The position numbers were made by a program, and so were the translations under genes. 47,310 nucleotides of DNA from Streptomyces europaeiscabiei. Lineage in GTDB: Bacteria; Actinomycetota; Actinomycetes; Streptomycetales; Streptomycetaceae. This document shows positions 35,930-43,744 of the stretch, one piece after another. The notes under the pieces are model-generated. The model was not told the origin of the DNA. It worked only from the letters and a program-made list of their open reading frames with translations, and searched no databases. The DNA is taken from the NCBI RefSeq assembly GCF_001550375.1, contig NZ_LRTR01000713.1, positions 1 through 47,310 on the forward strand, in the 5' to 3' direction. The stretch's first letter is position 1; the number at the start of each line of letters is the position of its first letter.

Positions 35930-37197
35930 ACCGTCCCCTTGATCGGTTCCGCGCGCGCATCCTCGTCCTCGGTGAGGGCTGCGGCGATCAGGCCGACCGC
36001 GAGGTCGATGTCCTCCTCGGTGTGCTCCGAGCAGACGCCGAGCCGTAGCCGGGCTCCGCCGATCGGCACGGCCGGCGGGAACAACGGGCAGACCAGCAGG
36101 CCGCGTTCGGCCAGTCGCCGGGTGACACGCGCGGTGCGGTCCATGGTGCCCACCGGCACCACCACCACATGGGCGGCGGAGCCGGCCGTAGTGACGCCGA
36201 CGGCATGCAGCCGGGCGCGCAGCGTACGCGCGTTGTCATGGAGCCTGCGCCGCCGCTCAGCCCCTTCTTCCGCCAGCACCGAGAACGCCGCGAGTGCTGC
36301 CCCGACCGTGCCGGGCGGCAGGCCCAGGGACAACAGATAGGCGTCCGCCGAGTGCCTGAGCAGCGTCACCACGTCGGCGTCGGCACAGACGAACCCTCCG
36401 GTGGAGGCGAACGCCTTGCTGAACGTACCCGTGATGACATCGACCCGGTCCAGCACACCGAGCGACTCGGCCACGCCCCGCCCCTGAGGGCCGAGCGTGC
36501 CCGCGCTGTGCGCCTCGTCCACCACCAGCAGGGCGTCGTACTGTTCGGCCAGATCGGCGATCTCCGTCAGCGGGGCGAGATCGCCGTCGGCGCTGAACAG
36601 GCCGTCCACGACGATCAGCCGCCGCCCCGACCCTTGCGGCTGGGGCGCCGCACGGAGCAACTCCGCCAGATGTCGAGGGTCGTTGTGCCGGAAAACGTGT
36701 GCGGTGGCTCCGGACAGTCGGACCCCCATGGTGATCGACTGATGGTTGAAGCGATCGGCGAAGACATGGTCACGAGGTCCGGCCAGGGTGCCGAGTACGC
36801 CCAGGTTGGCCTGCATCCCGGTCGGGAAGAGGAGCGCGGCCGGGCGCCCGGACCAGGCGGTCACGGCAGCTTCCAACTCCTGGTGCAGCTGGGTGTATCC
36901 GCCGACCGCCTGCGTTCCGTACGTGCCCGTGCCGAACCGGCGGGTGGCCGCGAGCGCGCCTTCCAGCACCTGCGGATGCCGGGCAAGCCCGAGATAGTCG
37001 GCGGACCCGAAGACGGTGACCGACTGGCCCTGGGCATTCCCCGAGCCGGGACGGGCGTGCGGCACCCCGATCCGGGCCCGGGTCGTCGCCGCCTCCGTGA
37101 TCAGCGGAAACAGCGGATAGGTGTCCTCCCGCTGCCAGCGGTCCACCAGGTCGAGCGTGCTGCTGTGTGCGGGACCGAAATCCATCGGCGGTCTCAT
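35926..37197 (-). CDS. Alpha-oxoamine synthase, serine palmitoyltransferase-like (PLP)
   Basis: 423 residues from ATG 37197, with AGGAG 12 bases upstream. Fold-type I PLP enzyme: PLP-stacking His152 (DRFNHQSITMG), HNDPRHLAELL, Asp227 in LLVVDEAHSAGTLG, and the Schiff-base Lys261 in ITGTFSKAFASTGGFV. GTFSK followed by GGFV is the form seen in serine palmitoyltransferases, whereas KBL and AONS usually have GTLGK. It should condense an acyl thioester with an amino acid, probably serine, releasing CO2 and giving a 3-keto long-chain base. The nearby ACP suggests it uses acyl-ACP. Glycine, alanine or another amino acid cannot be excluded. It overlaps the next gene by four bases. Confidence 0.87.
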   Translation of the reverse strand: MRPPMDFGPAHSSTLDLVDRWQREDTYPLFPLITEAATTRARIGVPHARPGSGNAQGQSVTVFGSADYLGLARHPQVLEGALAATRRFGTGTYGTQAVGGYTQLHQELEAAVTAWSGRPAALLFPTGMQANLGVLGTLAGPRDHVFADRFNHQSITMGVRLSGATAHVFRHNDPRHLAELLRAAPQPQGSGRRLIVVDGLFSADGDLAPLTEIADLAEQYDALLVVDEAHSAGTLGPQGRGVAESLGVLDRVDVITGTFSKAFASTGGFVCADADVVTLLRHSADAYLLSLGLPPGTVGAALAAFSVLAEEGAERRRRLHDNARTLRARLHAVGVTTAGSAAHVVVVPVGTMDRTARVTRRLAERGLLVCPLFPPAVPIGGARLRLGVCSEHTEEDIDLAVGLIAAALTEDEDARAEPIKGTV

Positions 37198-37230
37198 CTC
37201 GCTTTCTCACTCCTGTGCGTGGTGCGGGCC

Positions 37231-38394
37231 TTACCCGGTGGTGCGTGCGCCTCGGAGAATCTCTGTGGCGGCCATGTCCCGGACCGTCTCGCAGCTGCCG
37301 CCGTACACGCTGAAGACGCGGACATCACGCAGCACGGTCAGCATGCCGGGGGCGGACTCGTCGTCACGGAAGGCGTCGGGGCCGGACAGCCGGGCGCATT
37401 CCTCTACGACCCGCTGGGCCAGCCGGGCACTGGCTGTCTTGGCCAACGCGGCGTCCAGCTGGTCGTCGGCGCATCCGATCTGTTCCACGATGACGTCGAC
37501 AAAAGCCTCGGCTGCCTCAAGTTCGGCGTCCCACCAAGCGAGTTCGGCCATCGCCTGGCCCGTCGGACCCACCAGACGTGCCGTTCGTTCCAGTGCCCAG
37601 CGAGCACAGGCCAGGGCTCCCGCCGCGATCGCCAGACGCTCCTGCGGGAGGATTCCCGCCAGGAGCGCCAGGGCCAGGCCAGGGCGTCCGAGCACCGCTT
37701 CGCGGGGCAGCCGGCAGTCCTCAAGGCTCACCCGTCCGGTCGGGGAGGTGTGCAGCCCGGCCGTCGTGAGCGGCGTGACAACGACCCCGGGCAGATCAGC
37801 GGGTACGAGGAACAGGGTCAGCCCCAGGGCGGAGGCTCCGGGGGTGGTGCGGGCCAGGACGACCAGGACATCAGCGAGAGGCGCGTTGGTGATGAATGTC
37901 TTCTCGCCCCGCAGGACCCACCCGTCCGGTTCGGACCGAGCCGTGGCGGCAACGGAGCGGACCAGATCGGAGCCGCCGCCGGGCTCGGTCAACGCGACCG
38001 AGGCGACGGCCTCGCCCGCGAGGATCGGGCGCAGCCACCCGTCCCGTTGTCCGGGGGTGCCGTGGCCGGCCAGCAGAGGGGCGACCAAGTGCGTCAGCAC
38101 CGACAGACTGGTGCACACTCCGGCGGCCGGCTCACGCATCACGGCGCGGCCGAACGCGATGCCATGGGCGAGGTCCAGCCCCAGTCCGCCCTGGTCCACG
38201 GGTACGCCGATGCCGAACACCCCAGCTCGGCCCATGGTTTCGAACAGGGAACGCGTCACGGTCCCCTGCCGCTCCCAGCGCGCCAGATAGGGCATGATCT
38301 CCGCGTCGACCAAGGCGCGCGCCGACTCGCGAAACGCGGCGGGACAGCTTGGATCGAGCATCGTCGCAGCGCGCAACGGCGTGGCACGCTTCAC
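37231..38394 (-). CDS. Acyl-CoA dehydrogenase-like protein, subunit 1
   Basis: 387 residues from GTG 38394 behind GGGGAG; the GTGA overlaps the stop of the upstream dehydrogenase gene. All acyl-CoA dehydrogenase regions are present, including the FAD-binding VALTEPGGGSDLVRSVAATA and EKTFITNAPLADVLVVLA. At the C-terminus the usual YEGTSEIQ catalytic block reads VYGGSCETVRDMAATEIL, so the catalytic Glu of the common type is a Gly. Activity may depend on its partner or on a Glu elsewhere. In this operon it probably introduces a double bond into an ACP-bound acyl chain. It precedes the SPT-like gene by 33 bp. Confidence 0.87.
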   Translation of the reverse strand: MKRATPLRAATMLDPSCPAAFRESARALVDAEIMPYLARWERQGTVTRSLFETMGRAGVFGIGVPVDQGGLGLDLAHGIAFGRAVMREPAAGVCTSLSVLTHLVAPLLAGHGTPGQRDGWLRPILAGEAVASVALTEPGGGSDLVRSVAATARSEPDGWVLRGEKTFITNAPLADVLVVLARTTPGASALGLTLFLVPADLPGVVVTPLTTAGLHTSPTGRVSLEDCRLPREAVLGRPGLALALLAGILPQERLAIAAGALACARWALERTARLVGPTGQAMAELAWWDAELEAAEAFVDVIVEQIGCADDQLDAALAKTASARLAQRVVEECARLSGPDAFRDDESAPGMLTVLRDVRVFSVYGGSCETVRDMAATEILRGARTTG

Positions 38395-39341
38395 CGAAGA
38401 CTCCCCGCCACCGGCTGGCTGGGCCGCCCGACCGGCTGCAGGAAGGACGCCTCGCCCGCCAACCTTTCGCGCATGCTGTGCACCAGCCGCTGCTCTCCGC
38501 CGAGCAGCACCGGGGCGAAGACCGCCGCGCGGTAGGCCGCAGCGATCGGATGCCCGTCCATGAACCCCCGCCCACCGAAGAGCCGACAGGCGGTACCCAC
38601 CGCCCGGGGAACGGCCCGGGAGACGAACACCCCGGCCCGCACAGCACGGTCCCACTGGGCGGGCCCGCCCGCGGTGGCTGCGCGACGCGTGACCGCGTGG
38701 CACATGCGCACCTCGGCGGTGGCTTCGGCCACAGCGTGCAGGAAGGCCTGGCGGTCCGCCAGGGCACCGTCCTGAAACGGCCTGCGGCTCGCGTATCGGA
38801 GAACATCCGAGACGGACTGCTGGGCCAGGTCGGTCAGCAGCTGTGCGAGGGCCAGCCGGGTGGCCGCCACGGCGTCGCCGAGCAACGGAGCATGCTGCTC
38901 CACGGTGCCCAGCAGCGCATGGTCGGGCACGGGAAGAGCGGTCACCTCCAGCCTGGCGAACCGAACGCCGGCCAAGGCGCCGAATCGCTGTTCCCGTACC
39001 TGCGTGTGCGCCGTGTCGAGGGGCAGCAGAAGCAGTACGGGACGGTCGTCATGTCGGCGGATGCCCTCGGCGAGCACTGCCCGGGCGTCGGGCAGACCGA
39101 GAACCTGATCCGCGTGTCCGTGTGCCTCCAGGCGACCCGGGGGTCCGTGCAATGCGATGTCGCAGTGGGTGCCCAACAGGCCGTGGGTGGTCGCATGGCC
39201 CAGTGCGGTACTGACCCGGTCCGGCCGTGCCGAGGAGTCCGGTACCAGACGGTCGAGCAGGTCCAGGGTCAGTCGTCGGGCGACGGTTGTGAGCACGGCC
39301 CCGCCCAGCCCCGCGTCGTTGCCCCGGTCAGGAGCGGGCAT
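38391..39341 (-). CDS. Acyl-CoA dehydrogenase-like protein, subunit 2 (short)
   Basis: 316 residues from ATG 39341, which lies inside the end of the ACP gene (14-bp overlap). The N-terminal helical domain is short. The C-terminal half is typical: ATRLALAQLLTDLAQQSVSD, RPFQDGALADRQAFLHAVAE, RLFGGRGFMDGHPIAAAYRA. The catalytic Glu position near VLLGGEQRLVHSM is also not of the usual YEGT form. Two unequal dehydrogenases fused by GTGA overlap suggest a heteromeric enzyme like the alpha-beta FadE pairs of mycobacteria. Its substrate is probably the acyl-ACP made by the adjacent ligase. The exact reaction is unknown. Confidence 0.82.
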   Translation of the reverse strand: MPAPDRGNDAGLGGAVLTTVARRLTLDLLDRLVPDSSARPDRVSTALGHATTHGLLGTHCDIALHGPPGRLEAHGHADQVLGLPDARAVLAEGIRRHDDRPVLLLLPLDTAHTQVREQRFGALAGVRFARLEVTALPVPDHALLGTVEQHAPLLGDAVAATRLALAQLLTDLAQQSVSDVLRYASRRPFQDGALADRQAFLHAVAEATAEVRMCHAVTRRAATAGGPAQWDRAVRAGVFVSRAVPRAVGTACRLFGGRGFMDGHPIAAAYRAAVFAPVLLGGEQRLVHSMRERLAGEASFLQPVGRPSQPVAGSLR

Positions 39342-39633
39342 GGGAGGAACCCCGACTCGTCCCCTCGCCCAGCAGGTCGAGGAACGCGCCGAGAGGGAGA
39401 GTGGGTACGAGGCTCTCGGCGAACACCGCCATGTCGAACTCCACGTGGTAGCGGGTCTCGACGTCGGCCACCGTCTCCGCCAACAGCAGTGAATCGAGCC
39501 CGAGTTGATCAAGCGTGGCTTTCTCGGAAAGCGCCGCCGCGTCGATACGCAGCCGAGCGGCGAGACGTTGTTTGAGGTCCTCCCGGTCCGGGACCTGACG
39601 GACTGCCTCGGCCGACGTCGGCACTGTTTCCAC
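39328..39633 (-). CDS. Acyl carrier protein
   Basis: 101 residues from GTG 39633 with AGAGGA upstream. The phosphopantetheine site is Ser48 in LDQLGLDSLLLAE. Helices before and after (EDLKQRLAARLRID, ETVADVETRYHVEFDM) match the ACP fold. The C-terminal tail of about 15 residues is Ser/Arg-rich and may be disordered. It is translationally coupled to the dehydrogenase gene by a 14-bp overlap. It probably receives the fatty acid from the acyl-AMP ligase and presents it to the dehydrogenases and the SPT-like enzyme, as AcpR does in the Caulobacter ceramide pathway. Confidence 0.93.
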   Translation of the reverse strand: METVPTSAEAVRQVPDREDLKQRLAARLRIDAAALSEKATLDQLGLDSLLLAETVADVETRYHVEFDMAVFAESLVPTLPLGAFLDLLGEGTSRGSSHARS

Positions 39634-39725
39634 GGTGTCCTCTTCTCTGCCTTGTTCTGGTCTGCGCGTGGTAGCGGGGGCGGGAATCCGTGCGTGTCAG
39701 GCCGAGCGGCCAGGACGCCGAGGGT

Positions 39726-41573
39726 TCAGGACTCCGCCGGGACGGCCAGTCGTACTCCGGGCGGAAGCTCTCCCGCCGTGGCGGCGGCGCCCAGGCTGAG
39801 CCGTCGTACCTTGCCGCTTGCCGTCCGCGGGAGCGCGCCTCGCCGTGCGATGTAGACATCGCTCACCGGCACCCGGAACTCACGAAGTACGGTGAGCCGG
39901 GCACTGTTCACCAGAGCGGCCTCGCCGGCCGCCCCGGTGGCCGTCCTCCGGGCATCCGCCAGTTCCAGGAACAGTACGAGGTCCTCGGTCGCCGCTGTTT
40001 CCCGCACCACGGCGACCGCGGCGACCGCGGCGAGTGTCTCCGGCGAGGCGTCGAGAACCGTCTGCTCGATGTCCGTGGGGGCCAGCAGCCGTCCGGCGTA
40101 CTTCACGGCTTCCTTCGAACGCCCGATCACGAAGAGCTCGCCGTCGGCCAGCGCACCGAGGTCCCCGGTCGGGACGAGGCCGTCGTCCCCGGCCGCCGGG
40201 CGTCGTACGCCGTCGGGGCCGATCGTCCAGCGGGCCGCCGACGCTCCGCCGATCCGGATCTCGCCGACTCGTCCCTGGGGCAGTTCTCGCCCGTCCGGGG
40301 CGACGATCCGCACCTCGGTGCCGGGCAACGGGGCGCCGTGGCCGATGAGTTCCCGCGCGCCACCGCCACCGCTGCCGTCGGCTGACTCCGTTGAGGATCG
40401 AGGCTGTGGCAGCGGGACAAGTCGTCCGCGCTCCAGAGCGGCCGTGTCGAAGCGGCGCACCACCGAGCCGACCAGCGGTGCCCGGCAGGCGACCGCGACG
40501 CAGTTCTCGGCCAACCCGTAAGCAGGCAGAAGCACATGGCGGCGCATCCCCTGTCCGGCGAACGTCTTCTCGAACCGCTCGCAGAGTCGCGGCGCGACAC
40601 GCTCCGCGCCGATGACGGCGACGCTCAGCGCGGACAGGTCGATACCGGTCAGCCGGGCGGGCGCACGCCCCGCGGCGCGAGCGGCCATCTCGTAGGCGAA
40701 GGGAGGGCCGGTGGTGTGCGTGGCGCGAAAGTCGCCCAACTGCTCGATCCAGCGCAGCGGATCACGTACGAACGCACCCGGCGGCAGCGCCCGGAAGGCG
40801 AATCCCGCGTAGAGGCTGGCCCAGAAGCTGCCGATCAGGCCCATGTCGTGGGAGAGCGGGAGCCACGTCACCGCGCGCCCGGCTGCCATGAGCCCGATGC
40901 GTTCGGTGATGGCGCGCAGATTCACGGCCAGGTTGCGGTGGGTGAGAACGATTCCTCTGGGGGAGGCGAGACTGCCCGAACTGAACTGGACCACTGCGAC
41001 ATCGTCCGGATCGGGCGTCGGTTCCACTCCATGGGCGGCGCCCCGCCCCGGCACCTCCGCCAGAGACAGATGCGTCACCCTCAGTCCGGCGGCGCGAGTC
41101 TCTTCCGGGCCGATCATCGGTGCGCCGTCCGACACATACCAGCGCGCTCCGCCGACTCGCAGCGCGGCCAGGGCCCGGAGCCGTTCCTGGGTATTGACGC
41201 CGAGCCCTCTGGGCACACCGGTCGGCACCAGGACAGCCCCGCAGAGCGGGATCGCCAAGGACGCCGTCATCGCCACCGTGGTGCTGTCCATCTCGAGTGC
41301 GACAGCGTCGCCCCGCTTCACCCCGTGGCCGGTGAACCATGCGGCGCGCTCCACGACCCGTGCCCAGAACTCGGGATAGGACATCTCCGCGTCCCCCGCC
41401 GCCCCCACCGTGGCCGACACCCCCGAACGAGCGTGCGCGCGAAGAACCTCGGTCAACGTCGCGCACGGCTGCGCAGGGTCCCCGTCGTACGCCAGCAACT
41501 GGTCCTCCTCGACCGCTTTCAGGACTGCCTCCTCTTCAACGAGATCAGACACTGAAAGTAACAGACCGAACAC
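39726..41573 (-). CDS. Fatty acyl-AMP ligase (acyl-ACP synthetase)
   Basis: 615 residues if GTG 41573 is used. GTG 41552 would give 608 residues; neither has a good ribosome site, and a TAA at 41583-41585 blocks anything longer. Adenylation motifs are clear: FSSGSLASPRGIVLTHRN, WLPLSHDMGLIGSF, LPAYGLAENCVAVACRAPL and PTGDLGALADGELFVIGRSK, with the C-terminal catalytic Lys in GALPRTASGKVRR. The SHDMGLIG and AYGLAEN forms are those of fatty acyl-AMP ligases, which load ACP rather than CoA. It activates a free fatty acid for the ACP encoded 92 bp downstream, like AasR of Caulobacter. The longer start includes a TTA codon at 41559-41561, which would make it bldA-dependent. Confidence 0.9.
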   Translation of the reverse strand: MFGLLLSVSDLVEEEAVLKAVEEDQLLAYDGDPAQPCATLTEVLRAHARSGVSATVGAAGDAEMSYPEFWARVVERAAWFTGHGVKRGDAVALEMDSTTVAMTASLAIPLCGAVLVPTGVPRGLGVNTQERLRALAALRVGGARWYVSDGAPMIGPEETRAAGLRVTHLSLAEVPGRGAAHGVEPTPDPDDVAVVQFSSGSLASPRGIVLTHRNLAVNLRAITERIGLMAAGRAVTWLPLSHDMGLIGSFWASLYAGFAFRALPPGAFVRDPLRWIEQLGDFRATHTTGPPFAYEMAARAAGRAPARLTGIDLSALSVAVIGAERVAPRLCERFEKTFAGQGMRRHVLLPAYGLAENCVAVACRAPLVGSVVRRFDTAALERGRLVPLPQPRSSTESADGSGGGGARELIGHGAPLPGTEVRIVAPDGRELPQGRVGEIRIGGASAARWTIGPDGVRRPAAGDDGLVPTGDLGALADGELFVIGRSKEAVKYAGRLLAPTDIEQTVLDASPETLAAVAAVAVVRETAATEDLVLFLELADARRTATGAAGEAALVNSARLTVLREFRVPVSDVYIARRGALPRTASGKVRRLSLGAAATAGELPPGVRLAVPAES

Positions 41574-41726
41574 ATAGCGTACTTACGGTGATACGGTGCC
41601 GTTCCTGGTGACAACCACCCCGAAGGCAGGCATGGTACGGAGCCCGACCCTCCGCAGAACCGAGGCGCACCAAGGCGCCGAGGCCGACCACCGACACAGC
41701 GCGGACTTCGAGCAGGAAGTCGTACA
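41574..41726. promoter_or_regulatory. Divergent promoter region of the lipid locus
   Basis: 153 bp between the acyl-AMP ligase and the reductase gene, which are transcribed apart from it. On the minus strand, TTGTCA followed 15 bases later by TATCAC is a possible promoter for the operon. The GGAAG ribosome site of the plus-strand gene lies near 41710. One regulator could control both directions. Confidence 0.45.
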
Positions 41727-42746
41727 GTGACCCGCCACGGCTTCGAAGATCTCGCCGGACAACGGTTTCTGATCACCGGGGCCACCGGCTTCGTCGGCCG
41801 GCGCCTGTGCGCCCGACTCACCGCACAAGGCGCCCGGGTCACGGCCCTGGTGCGAGAAACCTCCGTCCGAGACGGCCTCCCCTCCGACGCGAAACTGACC
41901 GTGGGCGATCTCACCACCGCGGAGGGCGCCGAGGCGGTGCGCGAGGCGGCCGCCGCTGCCGACTGCGTGTTCCATCTCGCCGCAGTAGTCAAGTCCCGCT
42001 CCGCCGAGGGCTATTGGCGCTGCAACTCAGCAGGCTCCGGACGACTCGCCAAGGCGCTGGCCTCGCTTGCCTCCCCGCCGCGCCTGGTCGTGTGCTCCTC
42101 ACTGGCCGCCGGCGGTCCCGCACGGCCGGGGCAGCCGCGAACCGAGGACGAACCACCTGCCCCCGTCTCGCATTACGGACGCAGCAAGCTCGCCGGAGAA
42201 CTCGCCGTCCGAGAACTCGCCGACCGCCTGGCAGTGGTCGCGATCCGGCCGCCCATCGTGTACGGGCCGGGCGACCCGGCGTTTCTGCCGTCGCTGCTGC
42301 CGATGATCCGCAGCGGGATCGTCGTCAAAAGCGGCTTCGGGCCGAGGCATTACTCCGTCATCCACGTCGACGACCTGTGCACTGCATTGCTCGCAGCCGC
42401 AACTCGAGGCAGGACGATGTGCCCCGACGTCCCGGACTCGGGTGTCTACACGGTCTCGGACGGCACGGAACACACCTGGCACGGGATCTGCCGGACAGTG
42501 GCCAACGCGCTGGGCCGCCGCCCTCCGCTGGTGCTCCCCGTCCCGCACGCCGTTACGCGAGCCGTCGCCGAGTGCGCCGAAGCACTGGGGCGGCTGGGTG
42601 GCTTCGTACCACCACTCAACCGGGACAAGACCCGCGAACTACGCTGCACGGCATGGACGTGCTCGGCCGAACGGGCCCGCACCGACCTCGGATTCGTTCC
42701 GTCGATCGCACTGGCCGAGGGAGTTGCCGCCACCCTCAGGGGCTGA
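41727..42746 (+). CDS. NAD(P)-dependent epimerase/dehydratase-family reductase, CerR-like
   Basis: 339 residues from GTG 41727 with GGAAG upstream. An extended SDR: the Rossmann fingerprint FLITGATGFVGRRLCARLTA, FHLAAVVKSR, the catalytic Tyr-x3-Lys in HYGRSKLAGELAVREL, and the substrate-side RPPIVYGPGDPAFLPSLLPM. In Caulobacter the ceramide pathway reductase (CerR) is a protein of this family encoded beside spt and acpR. The divergent position next to the operon suggests it reduces the 3-keto group of the long-chain base or ceramide. Sugar epimerase or hydroxysteroid-type roles remain possible from sequence alone. Confidence 0.82.
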   Translation: MTRHGFEDLAGQRFLITGATGFVGRRLCARLTAQGARVTALVRETSVRDGLPSDAKLTVGDLTTAEGAEAVREAAAAADCVFHLAAVVKSRSAEGYWRCNSAGSGRLAKALASLASPPRLVVCSSLAAGGPARPGQPRTEDEPPAPVSHYGRSKLAGELAVRELADRLAVVAIRPPIVYGPGDPAFLPSLLPMIRSGIVVKSGFGPRHYSVIHVDDLCTALLAAATRGRTMCPDVPDSGVYTVSDGTEHTWHGICRTVANALGRRPPLVLPVPHAVTRAVAECAEALGRLGGFVPPLNRDKTRELRCTAWTCSAERARTDLGFVPSIALAEGVAATLRG

Positions 42747-43134
42747 GCGCTCCGGCGGCGCGAGACCGCCCGGAGAGCCCCTACACGTCACAACACCGCA
42801 CGCTTTCAAGCTGATTCGGGACCGGCCAGCGGGGTCGCCCCTGCATGTCCCGACGTGATGACCTGGCGAAGCCATCGGCGACGCAGAGCCGCACGACTAC
42901 TCCACTGCCGCTCTGATCAGCGCAGGGCAGCACGCCGAGCGATCGGTCTCCTCGCGCGCACAGAATGGCGGCCCCTTCAGGCCGGGACGGGGACCCCGGC
43001 ACCTATTCGGCCGCCTTCACGGTGAAGGATTTGACGGTCTCCGTCCCCGCGGTGGACATAGACGACGATGCTTCCCGCGCCGGTGACGCCCCGCAGCCCA
43101 CGCTTCGTAAGACACCGACGCGACGCCCTCGGCT
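42747..43134. other. Gap after the reductase with a hairpin and no supported gene
   Basis: 388 bp. CTCCGG..CCGGAG with flanking bases at about 42750-42777 forms a hairpin just after the stop and is a likely terminator. A plus-strand frame from 42965 is open but overlaps transposase debris and lacks a ribosome site. The rest seems to be decayed insertion sequence. Confidence 0.45.
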
Positions 43135-43248
43135 CGCGGCGGCGGATCCGCTTGTGGGCCATGACGCGGGAGACGCCCATTTCGGCGGCGACATGAGCAA
43201 CCGGGCAGCCGGCGCGGCTCGTTCGACGAGCAGCCGCCTGTGCCCGCG
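43135..43248 (-). pseudogene. IS481-family transposase, N-terminal HTH fragment, frameshifted
   Basis: The minus strand reads GHRRLLVERA, then after a one-base frame change PVAHVAAEMGVSRVMAHKRI and RRR. This is the N-terminal helix-turn-helix of IS481 transposases, which typically read RRLLVERV..GRPVAHVAAEMGISR. Only about 38 residues remain. The orientation is the same as the C-terminal piece at 29058-29515, and together they would cover the two ends of one transposase. Confidence 0.75.
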
Positions 43249-43440
43249 CCGCTGTTCGCCAGCGACACCACCGCCCGGCTCGGCCATGCCGACTTCGCCC
43301 GTTTCCACTTTCTCGACCCCGTCGCCGCCGACTTCTCCGTCGACTGGGAAGCCGGTGCCCGCGTCACGGTCGCGCTGCTGCGCGCCGAGGCCGGTCGACA
43401 TCCAGCCGATCCGGACCTGCGCGAGCTCGTCGGTGAACAC
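43240..43440 (+). pseudogene. Fragment of an XRE/MmyB-type regulator ligand-binding domain
   Basis: The plus frame reads DTTARLGHADFARFHFLDPV, then ADFSVDWEAGARVTVALLRA and EAGRHPADPDLRELVGE. This is the MmyB-like ligand-binding part common in actinobacterial helix-turn-helix regulators (family form: FHFLDP.A...Y.DW...A...VA.LR.EAGR.P.D..L..LVGEL). The DNA-binding N-terminus is absent and the reading frame runs directly into IS256 transposase sequence, so this is a gene remnant. Confidence 0.7.
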
Positions 43441-43698
43441 TTCCCGGCCGAGCAATGGATCCACCTGCGGACCACGAACCCGATCGAGTCGACCTTCTCC
43501 ACCGTCAAGCACCGCACCAAGGTCACCCGCGGCGCCGGCAGCCCGGCCTCGGCCCTCGCGATGGTGTTCAAGCTCGTCGAATCCGCCCAGGCCCGCTGGC
43601 GCGCGGTCACCGGCGCCCACCTCGTCGCCCTGGTCCGCGCCGGCGCCCGCTTCGAGAACGGTCACCTCGTCGAACGGCCCGAGGCCGCTGCCGCATGA
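43441..43698 (+). pseudogene. IS256-family transposase, C-terminal 85 residues
   Basis: FPAEQWIHLRTTNPIESTFS, then VKHRTKVTRGAGSPASALAM and FKLVESAQARWRAVTGAHLV are typical of the end of IS256 (mutator-type) transposases, including the catalytic Glu in NPIEST. The N-terminal three quarters are absent. It is in frame with the upstream regulator fragment, forming a chimeric open frame that is unlikely to be functional. Confidence 0.8.
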
Positions 43699-43744
43699 CA
43701 CCGGTCTGCTTAACGAGTAGGCGTCCCAGAACCGGCCTGGAACT

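Noticed and set aside
42965..43239. A plus-strand frame beginning MAAPSGRDGDPG as a possible small peptide gene
   Set aside because: No ribosome site, no recognisable core, and it continues into antisense IS481 sequence and the regulator fragment region.
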